Source of the DNA: Erythrobacter sp047872805
GTDB lineage: Bacteria; Pseudomonadota; Alphaproteobacteria; Sphingomonadales; Sphingomonadaceae
Direction: 5' to 3'
DNA: 64,000 bases
NCBI RefSeq assembly: GCF_047872805.1
Contig: NZ_JBLQUK010000008.1
Span: 90,245 to 154,244 of the forward strand
Below are positions 7,286 through 16,989 of this stretch, piece after piece (position 1 is the first letter of the stretch; every line of letters starts with the position of its first letter). Made by a program: the position numbers and the translations under genes. The notes beneath the pieces were generated by a model. It was given only the letters and a program-made list of their open reading frames with translations, was not told the origin of the DNA and did not search any database.

Positions 7286-8770
7286 TTACAGCCGAACCAG
7301 GCTGCCCGGCGCGAGCAGGCGGCGCTGCGCGTCAAACTGGGCAGCATCATCTGCGTGCCCCAGCGCGCGCGCGGCCTGCGCTCTCAACGAAAGCACTTCG
7401 AGATCATTGCCGGCGCCAAGCTGTGCGGCCGTATTGAGCAGAACCTCGACCCGCAGCCAATCTTCATCTTGCGCGCTTCGTTTGGCCAACAACAGCAAGG
7501 CCGAAGTGTTCTGCGGATCACCGGCGATATACCGGCTGAGCAGAACATCGGCGGCGCGGTTGTCACCGATTTGCCGGTAGGCGGCATAAATCTTGCGCGT
7601 CAGCGGCCATGAACGGCGCACTCTGGCAGCAACAGCATACAGTTCGAGCGCGCGTTCGGCATCGCCTGCACCCAAGGCCGTGTCACCTGCAAGCAGGTGA
7701 ACATCGCCCGAATTGGGAAACCGGCGGAGCAATTGTTCGGCGCGGCTGCGTGCTTCGGCGGCGGCCCCGTTTGCTGCCAAACCGCGCAATTCCGCTGTCG
7801 CTGCGGGCAATGCAGCACCGCCGCCATTGCCATCAAGCACGATCTGCCCGGCTTCGAAGGCTTGCTGCGCGCGCAGGATATAGGAAATGGCGCGGCGGCG
7901 ATCCCCCATCCTTTCCATACTGCGGCCCACCAGCATCACGAGATAAGGCGAGGCTTCAGGTCGCTCGGCATAGGCCGCGAACCGGTCAACCACTTCGCGG
8001 TCACGCCCGCCCAGCCACAGCCCGCGAGCGAGCAATTCGCTGACCCGCATATTGCCCGGTTGCAGCTGAGCCAGTTGCTCCAGCGTTGCGGCTGCGGTGT
8101 CGGCATTGCCTTGTTGCAAATCGACAATCGCATCCAGCATCATGGCCGCCGGAACGCCCTTGTTCCTCAGCCCGCTGCGCGAAAGCAGCGTGCTGGCCAG
8201 CACCGGATCACCGGCGCGCGCGGCCAGCACCGCCTGAAGGTAATGCAAGGGCGGATAGGTCGGCGCGATCTCGCCCAATTCGTGCACGACCGCCAACATA
8301 TCCCCATACCGGCCCAGATCGCCCAGCGTCGCCGCATAATCTCCCAGAGCCTCGGCATTTTGCGGGTCTGCACTCACCGCCGCTTCGAACCATGGCAGCG
8401 ATTCCGCCAGTCCATTGGCATCGCGCACCAATTGCGCGCGCATCAACAGCGCGGGAGCATATTGCGGGTCTAGCTGAAGCGCATGATCCGCAGCCTCGAT
8501 AGCGATCAGATGTTCGCCGCCGCGAAACCGCAATTGGGCAATATCGACCCACAGGCCGGGGCTTTCTGGTTCCAGCTTCAGCGCTTCGTCATACAGCCTG
8601 CCCGCTTCGGCCAGATCTCCGCTGCGCACCGCCAACCGGGCGTCATCGATATATTCGAGGAATGTATCGCTGCCCGTCAGCGCGGAATTGCCGCTGCCGC
8701 CCTGTTCCGCCGAACAACCGACCAGCGCCAGCGCAGCGCAGATAACGCTCAGCTTACGCATGGAGATCAT
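7286..8770 (-). CDS. TPR lipoprotein, PrsT-like
   Basis: Envelope lipoprotein of up to 494 residues. A lipobox (LVGC) follows a short signal peptide and the remainder is tetratricopeptide repeats, for example SGDLAEAGRLYDEALKLEPE and IAIEAADHALQLDPQ. Following prsK and prsR identifies it as the PrsT-type TPR protein of exosortase-associated polysaccharide loci, though it is shorter than the roughly 900-residue PrsT of many species. Its start region overlaps the end of prsR by up to 17 bases, implying coupled translation; ATG 8761 (MRKLSV) is the other possible start. It probably aids assembly or export of exopolysaccharide, by inference from context. Confidence 0.75.
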   Translation of the reverse strand: MISMRKLSVICAALALVGCSAEQGGSGNSALTGSDTFLEYIDDARLAVRSGDLAEAGRLYDEALKLEPESPGLWVDIAQLRFRGGEHLIAIEAADHALQLDPQYAPALLMRAQLVRDANGLAESLPWFEAAVSADPQNAEALGDYAATLGDLGRYGDMLAVVHELGEIAPTYPPLHYLQAVLAARAGDPVLASTLLSRSGLRNKGVPAAMMLDAIVDLQQGNADTAAATLEQLAQLQPGNMRVSELLARGLWLGGRDREVVDRFAAYAERPEASPYLVMLVGRSMERMGDRRRAISYILRAQQAFEAGQIVLDGNGGGAALPAATAELRGLAANGAAAEARSRAEQLLRRFPNSGDVHLLAGDTALGAGDAERALELYAVAARVRRSWPLTRKIYAAYRQIGDNRAADVLLSRYIAGDPQNTSALLLLAKRSAQDEDWLRVEVLLNTAAQLGAGNDLEVLSLRAQAARALGHADDAAQFDAQRRLLAPGSLVRL

Positions 8771-10118
8771 ACTGCTTTAGCAGGTCATAAAGCGTCGGGC
8801 GGCTGATCCCCAACATCTTGGCGGTGCTGGAAATATTCCCTTCGCTGCGCGCCAGAGCATGGCGAATGATGCGCCGGTCCGATTGTTCGCGCGCGGCCTT
8901 CAGATTGAGGACGTCTTCGTCCTCGTGCGTGTCCCCGGCAAAGTCGAGATCGTCTGCATTCACCAGCTTGCCATCAGCCATGATGACCGCGCGCTTCACC
9001 CGGTTTTCAAGCTCGCGCACATTGCCCGGCCAATCATGCGCATCAATCGCGGCGAGCGCATCGGGGGCAAAACCGGTGACAGACGGGTTCATCTCCTTGG
9101 CGAACCGTTTGAGAAATGCCCTGCCCAGCAGCACGGCGTCGCCGTGGCGTTCGGCCAGGCCGGGGATACGCACTACGATTTCAGCAAGGCGGTAAAACAG
9201 GTCTTCGCGGAATGAACCGGCACCGATCATGGTTTCAAGATCCTGATGCGTGGCGCAAACGATCCGCGTATCGACCGCAATGGTCTTGCGCCCGCCAATC
9301 CGTTCAATGGTGCGTTCCTGCAGAAACCGCAGCAATTTCACCTGAAGCTGGAGCGGAATATCGCCAACTTCATCCAGGAACAGTGTTCCGCCATCGGCGC
9401 ATTCGATCTTGCCTTCGGTGGTCTTGACCGCGCCGGTAAACGCGCCCTTTTCATGACCGAACAATTCGCTTTCGAGCAGGTTTTCCGGGATCGCGGCGCA
9501 ATTGATCGCCACAAACGGTCGGCCCGCCCGGTTGCTGGCATCATGCAGCCCTTTGGCCAGCAATTCCTTGCCCGTTCCGCTCGCACCCAGCAGCATGACA
9601 GAGGCATTGGTGCTGGCCACGCGCTCAATCGTGCGGGCAACCTTGACCATTTCCGGCGCGCCCGTGATCAGGCGGCCGAGCACGGTCTTGTCTTCGCTCG
9701 CATGCGCAACCAGACGGCGGTTTTCTTCCTCGATCTGATGCAGGTTGAAGGCCCGCCGCACGATCAAGCCCAAGGCGTCGATATCGACCGGCTTTTGATA
9801 AAAGTCATACGCGCCGCGCTCAATCGCCTGCAGCGCGCTTTCGCGCGCGCCGTGGCCGCTGGCAACGATAACCTTGGTGTCGGGCTTCAACGTCATAATC
9901 GCGTCGAGCACGGCGAAACCTTCGCGAGTCCCATCAGGATCAGGCGGCAAGCCCAGATCCAGCGTCACCACAGCGGGCATTTCGCTTCGCAAGGCATTGA
10001 TCGCGCTTTCGCGGTCGCCCGCGATCACGACCTCAAAATCGTCATAGGCCCATTTGAGCTGGGCCTGCAGGCCTTCGTCATCCTCGATCACGAGCAGAGT
10101 GGGTTTCTTGTCGGCCAT
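8754..10118 (-). CDS. prsR: PrsR, sigma-54 response regulator of the PEP-CTERM/EPS system
   Basis: Transcription activator of 454 residues. A receiver domain with phospho-acceptor Asp54 (VVTLDLGLPPD) is followed by an AAA+ sigma-54 interaction domain with Walker A (GASGTGKE) and an intact GAFTGA loop, then a Fis-type helix-turn-helix (STAKMLGISRPTLYDLLKQY). It should respond to PrsK, whose gene ends where prsR begins, and switch on sigma-54 promoters of exopolysaccharide and PEP-CTERM genes. The PrsR assignment rather than a generic NtrC-type regulator rests on its position between prsK and the TPR gene. Confidence 0.88.
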   Translation of the reverse strand: MADKKPTLLVIEDDEGLQAQLKWAYDDFEVVIAGDRESAINALRSEMPAVVTLDLGLPPDPDGTREGFAVLDAIMTLKPDTKVIVASGHGARESALQAIERGAYDFYQKPVDIDALGLIVRRAFNLHQIEEENRRLVAHASEDKTVLGRLITGAPEMVKVARTIERVASTNASVMLLGASGTGKELLAKGLHDASNRAGRPFVAINCAAIPENLLESELFGHEKGAFTGAVKTTEGKIECADGGTLFLDEVGDIPLQLQVKLLRFLQERTIERIGGRKTIAVDTRIVCATHQDLETMIGAGSFREDLFYRLAEIVVRIPGLAERHGDAVLLGRAFLKRFAKEMNPSVTGFAPDALAAIDAHDWPGNVRELENRVKRAVIMADGKLVNADDLDFAGDTHEDEDVLNLKAAREQSDRRIIRHALARSEGNISSTAKMLGISRPTLYDLLKQYDLHA

Positions 10119-12250
10119 TATGCGACCTCTTGATGGTTGGGAGTCATGGGGTACTCGCGTAGTCGTGCTGCCTCGGGGACGGGCAAGGTTACGCTGAAAC
10201 GGGTGCCGATGCCTTCGCGCGTTTCGACACTGATCCGGCCGCCCATCGCCTTGATCAACTCGCGCGCTTCAAATGCGCCGATCCCGAACCCGCCCTGTTT
10301 TGAGGAAACAAAGGGTTTGAACAAACCGCTGCGAACAAATTCGGGGGACATGCCTGTGCCCGAATCCACAATTTCGATGTGGCCGACCAGGCCTTCTGCA
10401 CTGACGCTTAGATATACTGCGTCTTCGGGCCCGCTGGCGTCAATTGCGTTCTGCACCAGATGGATCAAAGCCTGTTCGAGGCTTTCGGTGTCGGCCAACA
10501 CTTTGACTGGATCGAAACGGGTCACGCGGACCGGGTGCCCGCCTTTGAAACGCGCCTCGATTGCCGCTGCAATGGCCGATAGATCGACTTCGCGCACTTG
10601 CTGCGTCTGACCCGCTCCATAGCGGCTGAGCCGCGCCAGCAAAGCGTTCAGCTTTTCAGAGGAATTGCGCAAAGTCACCAACATGTCGGCGCGAAATTTG
10701 GGATTGTCGGCGTGTTTCTGAGCGTTGCCAGACAGCAGCGAAATCTGGCTCGCCAAATTCTTGATGTCGTGCATCACAAACGCCATGCGGCGGTTGAACT
10801 CGTCAAACCGGCTCGCATCCATCAGCGCCTGTTGCCCTGACTGTTCGGCAAGATAGCTGGCAAGTTGTTGGCCGACCACGCGCAAGAGGTCGAAATCTTC
10901 CCAATCAAGCCGCCGCTCAATACGCGGGCGCGCCAGCACGATTGCGCCCACCAACCGATCAAAGTGAATGAGCGGCACCAAGGCCCAGGCATCATCGGCT
11001 TCGCTCAGCCAAGGGGGTACATGTTTCAGCTCGCCGTGATGGTCGATCCCGCTGCGAACCTCATCAAGGTCCAGAATATGCGCGTGCTGTTCCAGTAATC
11101 CCGACAAGGCATAATCGCCCGCAGCCGCTGGCACTTCGATCGTGGCCCAGTTCCAACGCGCAGTAAGTTCCAGTTGAGCCTCTTCATTGGGAGCCAGCAA
11201 CAGCCCCGCAGGGCTGTCGGTGATGTCCGCAATCGCCTTGATCGCGCGTTCATGAAGACTGGTATGCAGACTGCTGCTGGTGCTTGCTCCGTGTCCGACT
11301 GTGCGGGTGAAGCGCAGCCATTCCTCGCGGTAGTCATAGCGATGCTGAAACAGATGTTTGATCGCAGTAACCCGAAGCCACCCTCGCACCCGTGCCGATG
11401 GCAACCACGCAACTGCCGCGACCGCCCCCAGCACCAGAAAGATCACCTGGCTGGCGCGGGCAATATCGCCGCCAAGCAATGCCAGCGACCGCGTCACCAG
11501 CACCATCACCAACAGATAGCTGCCGATGACCAGCAATGAGAGCGACTGAAACGTCACCGCGCGCGAAGGGCGGAATTGCAAACCGGCGCTGGCGGCATTC
11601 GCACCAAGAGCAATCAGCCCCGCCATGATCCCCGCCAACAATCCGCGCAGACCCACCAATACCGATGGATATTCCCCGCCGAGATAGGCGATGGTGAACA
11701 GGTTGAGATCATAGGCAAACAACCCTGCCAGCGCGATCCCGCTCCATTGGATGATCTTGCGTGAAGAAGCTGCGGCCCCGGCATAAAGATTGTGCAGCAA
11801 AACCAACGCGCCAATGGCTACCAGCATATTGAGCAAGGTGCCCACTTCAAATGTGATTTGCGCGATTTCTGGGATGAATCCGGCTTGAGCATGCACCACC
11901 AGCAGGACCGGTTGCATCAATTGAACCATTGCCAGCGCAAAGATCACCGGGCGCGTTGGCTTTAGGCTTTCATCGCGCCCGTCTGCGGAGAACAGCCGGA
12001 AAATGACCGCAATCAGCGCCAGATTGCGCAAGGTTGCGGCAATCTCGATAGCGGCCGAACCGGGGCCAAAGGCGACCGATGCCGCGCACCAGATCGCAAT
12101 CGCTGCGCATGCCGCCAGCGCCGCGCCGCGATCCGGCCTATCCCGGTCGCCAAACCGCGCGATCCACAAACCCGCGCAGCAGCTTAGCACCGCCCCTGCG
12201 AGATAGCAGACCAATGCCGCGTAGGGAGCCAGACCCGAGAACCCAGTCAT
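10118..12250 (-). CDS. prsK: PrsK, membrane sensor histidine kinase
   Basis: Sensor kinase of 710 residues. The first about 300 residues hold eight or more membrane helices. A GAF-like domain (about 320-470) follows, then the phospho-acceptor helix with MHDIKNLASQ and an ATPase domain with NAIDAS (N box), DSGTGM (G1) and GGFGIGAFEA (G2). This layout matches PrsK, partner of PrsR in exosortase-linked EPS loci. The start at 12250 is chosen because its ATG shares a base with the upstream TGA (TGATG), typical of coupled translation. Its stop also touches the prsR start. The signal it senses is unknown. Confidence 0.87.
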   Translation of the reverse strand: MTGFSGLAPYAALVCYLAGAVLSCCAGLWIARFGDRDRPDRGAALAACAAIAIWCAASVAFGPGSAAIEIAATLRNLALIAVIFRLFSADGRDESLKPTRPVIFALAMVQLMQPVLLVVHAQAGFIPEIAQITFEVGTLLNMLVAIGALVLLHNLYAGAAASSRKIIQWSGIALAGLFAYDLNLFTIAYLGGEYPSVLVGLRGLLAGIMAGLIALGANAASAGLQFRPSRAVTFQSLSLLVIGSYLLVMVLVTRSLALLGGDIARASQVIFLVLGAVAAVAWLPSARVRGWLRVTAIKHLFQHRYDYREEWLRFTRTVGHGASTSSSLHTSLHERAIKAIADITDSPAGLLLAPNEEAQLELTARWNWATIEVPAAAGDYALSGLLEQHAHILDLDEVRSGIDHHGELKHVPPWLSEADDAWALVPLIHFDRLVGAIVLARPRIERRLDWEDFDLLRVVGQQLASYLAEQSGQQALMDASRFDEFNRRMAFVMHDIKNLASQISLLSGNAQKHADNPKFRADMLVTLRNSSEKLNALLARLSRYGAGQTQQVREVDLSAIAAAIEARFKGGHPVRVTRFDPVKVLADTESLEQALIHLVQNAIDASGPEDAVYLSVSAEGLVGHIEIVDSGTGMSPEFVRSGLFKPFVSSKQGGFGIGAFEARELIKAMGGRISVETREGIGTRFSVTLPVPEAARLREYPMTPNHQEVA

Positions 12251-13635
12251 CACCGCGCGCCCTCGGGCCACAGGATGACCCGCACCGTTTGCAGCAGAAT
12301 CACGAAATCGAGAAACGGCGTGTAATTCTTGGCGTAATACAGATCATATTCGAGCTTCTTGCGGCTATCCTCGTTGGATGCGCCATAGGGGTAATTGATC
12401 TGCGCCCAGCCCGTAATTCCGGGTTTGACCATATGCCGTTCGCCGTAGAAGGGGATTTCCTCCTGCAGGCTATCGACGAATTGCGGGACTTCGGGCCGCG
12501 GCCCGACAAAGCTCATTTCGCCTTTCAACACGCTCCATGTCTGCGGCAGTTCGTCGATCCTGACTTTGCGGATAAAGCGCCCGACGCGGGTGATGCGCGG
12601 GTCGTTTTCCTCTGCCCATTTTGCCCCGTCCTTTTCCGCATCAATGCGCATCGAACGCAGTTTGATGAGGTGGAAGGGCTCACCGAACAAACCCACGCGC
12701 TCTTGCCGGAAAAACGCCGGTCCCTTGCTGTCCAGCTTTACGATGGCGGCAAAGATGGCGATGATCGGGAATGTCAGCAGTAACAGGATGACGCTGGCAG
12801 TGATATCGAACACCCGTTTCAGGGCGCTCGAAAACAACCGCCCACTGGAAAAACCGTCTGAAAATATCAGCCAGCTGGGATTGACCGTGTCCAGATCGAC
12901 CCTGCCCGTTTCGCGTTCGAGGAAGCTGGAAAAATCGTTGACGTGCACGCCCTTGGTCTTGATCCGCAGGAGATCGCCCAGCGGCAGCGAATTGCGCCGC
13001 TCTTGCAAGGCAAGGACAACTTCGCTGACACCCAAATTCTCCACGAACCGGCCCAGATCATGGATCGCCTCGCGCGAGATGGCTTCTTCGACCACTCGTT
13101 CTGGTTCACCCATGGCGATGTAGGAAACGATCGCGAAGCCGGCTTCGGGCCGGTCGCCCAGTTCGCGCAGGCGCTGCGCCCGGTCGCCTGCTCCCAGCAC
13201 CATGACCCGCCGCCGAAACGCCGAAGAGCCCAGAAAACTGTTGAGCAGCAGCCGGTCTGCGACCAGCACCAGCACCGCAAATCCCATCGAATACAGCAAA
13301 GTTGAGCGCCAGAATGTGTCGCCCGGCAAGATCCAGTCGATCGTCGCCAATGCGATAATGCCTAGGCTGATCGCCACCAGCAACCGCGCGGCTGCAAACC
13401 GCAGGCTGCGCAGGGCATATGGGCCGTATACGCCCACCGCTATCATCGCCAACCAGACGATGCCCGCCGATCCGACCAATGGGACCCAGCGATCCTCAAA
13501 CTGCCCCGGATCCATCCCGATCTGCGAGGCGCGCACCTGCCATGCAAGTTCGCTTGCCAGCACCAGCAGGGCAAGATCAAGCAGGCCGAGCAGCAGCACG
13601 CCGTGGGGAATGTAATGCTTGAACAACCGGATCAT
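12250..13635 (-). CDS. Exosortase-associated polyprenyl-phosphate sugar transferase
   Basis: Likely initiates exopolysaccharide repeat-unit assembly by transferring a sugar-1-phosphate to undecaprenyl phosphate in the inner membrane. Of 461 residues, the N-terminal part has four or five membrane helices and a Rossmann-like segment (VMVLGAGDRAQRLRELG). The C-terminal part is a bacterial sugar transferase domain with FFRQERVGLFG, KLRSMR, IRKVRIDELPQ and KPGITGWAQINYPYG. This domain order is that of the sugar transferases found with exosortase systems. It is the first gene of the four-gene run leading to prsK, prsR and the TPR gene. The 142 bases before it show no clear sigma-54 site. Confidence 0.87.
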   Translation of the reverse strand: MIRLFKHYIPHGVLLLGLLDLALLVLASELAWQVRASQIGMDPGQFEDRWVPLVGSAGIVWLAMIAVGVYGPYALRSLRFAAARLLVAISLGIIALATIDWILPGDTFWRSTLLYSMGFAVLVLVADRLLLNSFLGSSAFRRRVMVLGAGDRAQRLRELGDRPEAGFAIVSYIAMGEPERVVEEAISREAIHDLGRFVENLGVSEVVLALQERRNSLPLGDLLRIKTKGVHVNDFSSFLERETGRVDLDTVNPSWLIFSDGFSSGRLFSSALKRVFDITASVILLLLTFPIIAIFAAIVKLDSKGPAFFRQERVGLFGEPFHLIKLRSMRIDAEKDGAKWAEENDPRITRVGRFIRKVRIDELPQTWSVLKGEMSFVGPRPEVPQFVDSLQEEIPFYGERHMVKPGITGWAQINYPYGASNEDSRKKLEYDLYYAKNYTPFLDFVILLQTVRVILWPEGAR

Positions 13636-13777
13636 CGGTGCGGATCGACCTTAAACTAAGGGTTCTTGCGACGATGATGTAAACCCGAGAGCTTAAGTGT
13701 CGGTAAATTTTACAACGCTGATCAGAGGCGCTGATTTCTGCGTGTCTGCAAAGTTAATCACGCCTTAGCCTTTAAGG

Positions 13778-15127
13778 TCAGGCCTCTCTTGTATCGGCCC
13801 GCATCGGTGCCAGTCGCGGCGGTGCCGGGGTCAGACAATCCGCCCGACCGCAGCGCGGGCACCCCACGCCCAGTGGCACCGCGTCCTGCGGATCGAGCGA
13901 CACTCCCCGCGCATGGGTAAGATCGCCGGCAAAGCGCGCCTCGATCCCCAGCACGATTGACCGGCGCGCCGAACAAGCCGCGCCGTCAACCTCGATCGTG
14001 CGGGCAATCGTGAACCAGTGACGCTGCGCGGCCTCGCCTTCGCCAAAAGTAACCGCCTGCATCAACATTGTGCCGCGGCTTTCGAACGCGGCATAGGGCG
14101 CCCACGCGGGCCAGCGCGCGCCATCGAGGGGATAGATCGCACCGCTCGCTCCTGCGCTGAAATGGACCATCCGGCCGGTGCGTCCGAACCTTGCACTGAA
14201 GAACGGCAATCCGCGTTCGCCCACGCGTTGCAAGGTCGTCAGGCGCTGCGCCAATTGATCGAAACTCACCGCGAACCGGCGTTGCAGCACCGCAAGGTCA
14301 TATCCGGTCTGCTCGCACGCCCGCAGAAACCGGCGATACGGCATCAACAACGCCGCCGCGACGTAATCGGTGATATGTTCGCGGAACCGGTCGCGCGCCT
14401 CTGGCGATGACAGCTTGGCCCCTGCCACGAGCGTTTCAATGGTGTCGCGCTGTTCTAGGCTACCGACCTGACGGGCAATCTGGAATCGCCGCGCGGCACC
14501 GGGTAACATTTCCGAGACCTGCAATTGACGGGCATGCAGATCAAGCCGATTGACCAGTCCCGGCATCACCTCTGCAGGAAGCACACGCACCGATAGGCGG
14601 TGTTTTTCACGCAGCCTTTCGATCAAGGCCGCGCTGATGTCCCCGCGCGACAGCCGCAATTCGTCGGCAAGATCCTCTGCGGCATGATCGAGATCGGCAA
14701 AGTGGTTCTGCCACCGTTCAATAGCCTGCCGTGCTTCGCCCACGGGATCATCGCTACGCTCTATGCCGGGATGCGAATTGTCATAAAGCCGCGCAAAGGC
14801 CGCCGCCGCCTGCGGTGCGGCGGCCAAAAATTCCTGCACCTCTTCCCGATCAATCCCGAGATCAGCAAAGCGTTTGTCCGCCATTCGCCGCGCAAGGCCA
14901 TCGACACCGCCAATCGCTTCATCTTCGCGCAGGCTGCGCGGGTCAAAGTCATAGCGTTCGATCACTTGCACCAACACTCGCGCAGAAAGCGGGCGCTGGT
15001 TGCGTTCGATCAGGTTGAGATAACTGGGACTGATACCCAGCGAAGCCGCCATTGCAGCCTGAGTCAGCCCTTCGCGTTTGCGCAGGCGGCGCAGCGAGGG
15101 GCCAGCAAGGAGAGCGTTCTCAGGCAT
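13778..15127 (-). CDS. ScfR/RamB-like short-chain acyl metabolism regulator
   Basis: Transcription regulator of 449 residues, divergent from aceA, which it probably controls. An XRE-type helix-turn-helix lies near residues 10-65 (GLTQAAMAASLGISPSYLNL). A domain related to ImmA/IrrE follows, but its HExxH metal site appears lost (RRFQIARQVGSLEQ occupies that position). The C-terminus has a cysteine cluster (GCPRCGRADC) typical of the RamB/ScfR family. ATG 15127 gives the usual N-terminus; an upstream ATG at 15193 would run into the aceA regulatory region. Relatives regulate isocitrate lyase or propionate genes in response to acyl-CoA; the ligand here is inferred only. Confidence 0.85.
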   Translation of the reverse strand: MPENALLAGPSLRRLRKREGLTQAAMAASLGISPSYLNLIERNQRPLSARVLVQVIERYDFDPRSLREDEAIGGVDGLARRMADKRFADLGIDREEVQEFLAAAPQAAAAFARLYDNSHPGIERSDDPVGEARQAIERWQNHFADLDHAAEDLADELRLSRGDISAALIERLREKHRLSVRVLPAEVMPGLVNRLDLHARQLQVSEMLPGAARRFQIARQVGSLEQRDTIETLVAGAKLSSPEARDRFREHITDYVAAALLMPYRRFLRACEQTGYDLAVLQRRFAVSFDQLAQRLTTLQRVGERGLPFFSARFGRTGRMVHFSAGASGAIYPLDGARWPAWAPYAAFESRGTMLMQAVTFGEGEAAQRHWFTIARTIEVDGAACSARRSIVLGIEARFAGDLTHARGVSLDPQDAVPLGVGCPRCGRADCLTPAPPRLAPMRADTREA

Positions 15128-15149
15128 GGTCGGTCTTGTAACTATCTTT

Positions 15150-15182
15150 ACATCATTACACAAGATGTGCCGTAATTGCGGC
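15150..15182. promoter_or_regulatory. Candidate operator between the ScfR-like gene and aceA
   Basis: The 149-base divergent gap holds two adjacent inverted repeats: ACATC-N9-GATGT (15150-15168) and the near-perfect palindrome GCCGTAATTGCGGC (15169-15182, one mismatch). Position suggests a binding site for the divergent regulator controlling both genes. No experimentally known consensus was matched. Confidence 0.5.
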
Positions 15183-15276
15183 GATAGAGACAAGATATTC
15201 TGTAATTTTTTCTGTTACGCTGCGCTGCACCATGCAAAGAGCGGGCATTACCTCCCCTCTCAAGCAGGAGCCAAAC

Positions 15277-16875
15277 ATGACTTACCAGAACACTGTCGCC
15301 CAGATGCAGCAGCTTATCACCGCCAACGGCCCCAGCTGGAGCGCAATCGACTCCGAAGGTGCCGCACGCATGGTGATTCAGAACCGGTTCCGCACTGGCC
15401 TTGATATTGCCAAATACACCGCGAAGATCATGCGCGCCGATATGGAGGCATATGATGCCGATCCCGCAGCCTACACCCAGTCGCTGGGGTGTTGGCACGG
15501 ATTTATCGCTCAGCAGAAAATGATCGCGATCAAAAAGCATTTCGGCACGACCAAGCGGCGCTATCTTTACCTTTCCGGCTGGATGATTGCGGCCTTGCGG
15601 AGCGAATTTGGCCCGCTGCCCGACCAATCCATGCACGAAAAGACCAGCGTGCCCGCGCTGATCGAGGAGCTCTACACCTTTCTTAAGCAAGCCGATGCCC
15701 GCGAACTTGGCGGCCTGTTCCGCGCTCTCGATGCTGCACGCGATGCGGGCGACGAGGTCAAGGCAAAGGATCTGCAAAACCAGATCGACAATTACGAAAC
15801 CCATGTCGTGCCGATTATTGCCGACATTGACGCCGGGTTCGGCAATGCCGAGGCTACCTATCTGCTCGCCAAAAAGATGATCGAAGCCGGTGCCTGCGCG
15901 CTCCAGATCGAAAATCAGGTTTCGGACGAAAAGCAGTGCGGCCATCAGGACGGCAAGGTCACAGTGCCGCATGAGGATTTCCTGCAAAAGATCCGCGCGA
16001 TCCGCCACGCCTTCCTCGAAATGGGAGTTGAGGACGGTATCATCGTCGCGCGCACCGATTCGCTCGGTGCTGGCCTGACCAAACAGATCGCCTTTTCGAA
16101 AGAACCGGGCGATCTGGGCGATCAATACAACGCCTTCATCGATGCAGAGGAAGTTGATCCGGCCAACATCACCAATGGTCAGGTTTTCATCAGCCGTGAT
16201 GGCAAATTGATGACGCCCAAAAGGCTTCCTTCAAACCTCTATCAATTCCGTGCAGGCTCGGGCGAAGACCGCTGCGTGCTCGATTGCATCACTTCTCTGC
16301 AGAATGGCGCCGATCTGCTCTGGATCGAAACCGAGAAGCCGCACGTCCAGCAGATTGCCGGAATGGTGAACCGGGTGCGCGAAGTGATCCCCAATGCCAA
16401 ACTGGTCTACAACAATTCGCCTTCATTCAACTGGACCCTCAATTTCCGTCAGCAAGTGTTCGATACTTGGGCAGAATCTGGCAAGGATGTGTCCGCCTAT
16501 GACCGCGCTGGTTTGATGAGCATCGATTACGATGGCACCGATCTCGCTATCGAAGCCGATGAGAAAATCCGCACGTTCCAGGCGGATGCGGCGCGGCATG
16601 CGGGCATTTTCCATCATCTCATCACATTGCCGACCTATCACACCGCGGCGCTGTCCACCGACAATCTCGCGCGCGAGTATTTCGGCGAGCAGGCCATGTT
16701 GGGCTATGTCAAGAATGTTCAACGCGAAGAAATCCGCCAAGGGATCGCCTGCGTGAAGCATCAAAACATGGCTGGCAGCGATCTGGGCGACGATCACAAG
16801 GAGTATTTTGCCGGGGAAGCCGCGCTGAAAGCGGGCGGCAAGGACAACACCATGAACCAATTCGCCGCAGCGTAA
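15277..16875 (+). CDS. aceA: Isocitrate lyase
   Basis: Splits isocitrate into glyoxylate and succinate, the entry to the glyoxylate shunt during growth on acetate or fatty acids. At 532 residues it is the longer Pseudomonas-type subclass with an extra helical segment around residues 125-175. The active-site loop reads KQCGHQDGK with the catalytic cysteine at residue 221; substrate-binding stretches include GWMIAALRSEFGP, DIDAGFGNAEATY and NNSPSFNW. ATG 15277 has AGGAG six bases upstream. The divergent ScfR-like regulator probably controls it. Malate synthase is not in the window. Confidence 0.96.
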   Translation: MTYQNTVAQMQQLITANGPSWSAIDSEGAARMVIQNRFRTGLDIAKYTAKIMRADMEAYDADPAAYTQSLGCWHGFIAQQKMIAIKKHFGTTKRRYLYLSGWMIAALRSEFGPLPDQSMHEKTSVPALIEELYTFLKQADARELGGLFRALDAARDAGDEVKAKDLQNQIDNYETHVVPIIADIDAGFGNAEATYLLAKKMIEAGACALQIENQVSDEKQCGHQDGKVTVPHEDFLQKIRAIRHAFLEMGVEDGIIVARTDSLGAGLTKQIAFSKEPGDLGDQYNAFIDAEEVDPANITNGQVFISRDGKLMTPKRLPSNLYQFRAGSGEDRCVLDCITSLQNGADLLWIETEKPHVQQIAGMVNRVREVIPNAKLVYNNSPSFNWTLNFRQQVFDTWAESGKDVSAYDRAGLMSIDYDGTDLAIEADEKIRTFQADAARHAGIFHHLITLPTYHTAALSTDNLAREYFGEQAMLGYVKNVQREEIRQGIACVKHQNMAGSDLGDDHKEYFAGEAALKAGGKDNTMNQFAAA

Positions 16876-16889
16876 CCACGTTGGAGAGG

Positions 16890-16941
16890 GGTTCCCGCAA
16901 GCTATGACAATTGTGAACCAATTGCAGGGCTTGCGGGAACC
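16890..16941 (+). other. Nested stem-loop between aceA and the next small gene
   Basis: A perfect 13-bp outer stem (GGTTCCCGCAAGC, 16890-16902, with its complement 16929-16941) encloses a loop holding a second hairpin, CAATTG-N5-CAATTG (16908-16924). No T-run follows, so it is more likely an RNA-stability or processing element than a simple terminator. Its position could set different levels of aceA and the 61-residue protein. Confidence 0.65.
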
Positions 16942-16989
16942 TGACATTCCCCTCATTAGCTTCATCATTATCCCTTCAGGAGAGAGACA

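Noticed and set aside
13636..13777. Sigma-54 promoter before the exosortase-associated sugar transferase
   Set aside because: No GG-N10-GC element of the TGGCAC-N5-TTGC type was found in the gap.
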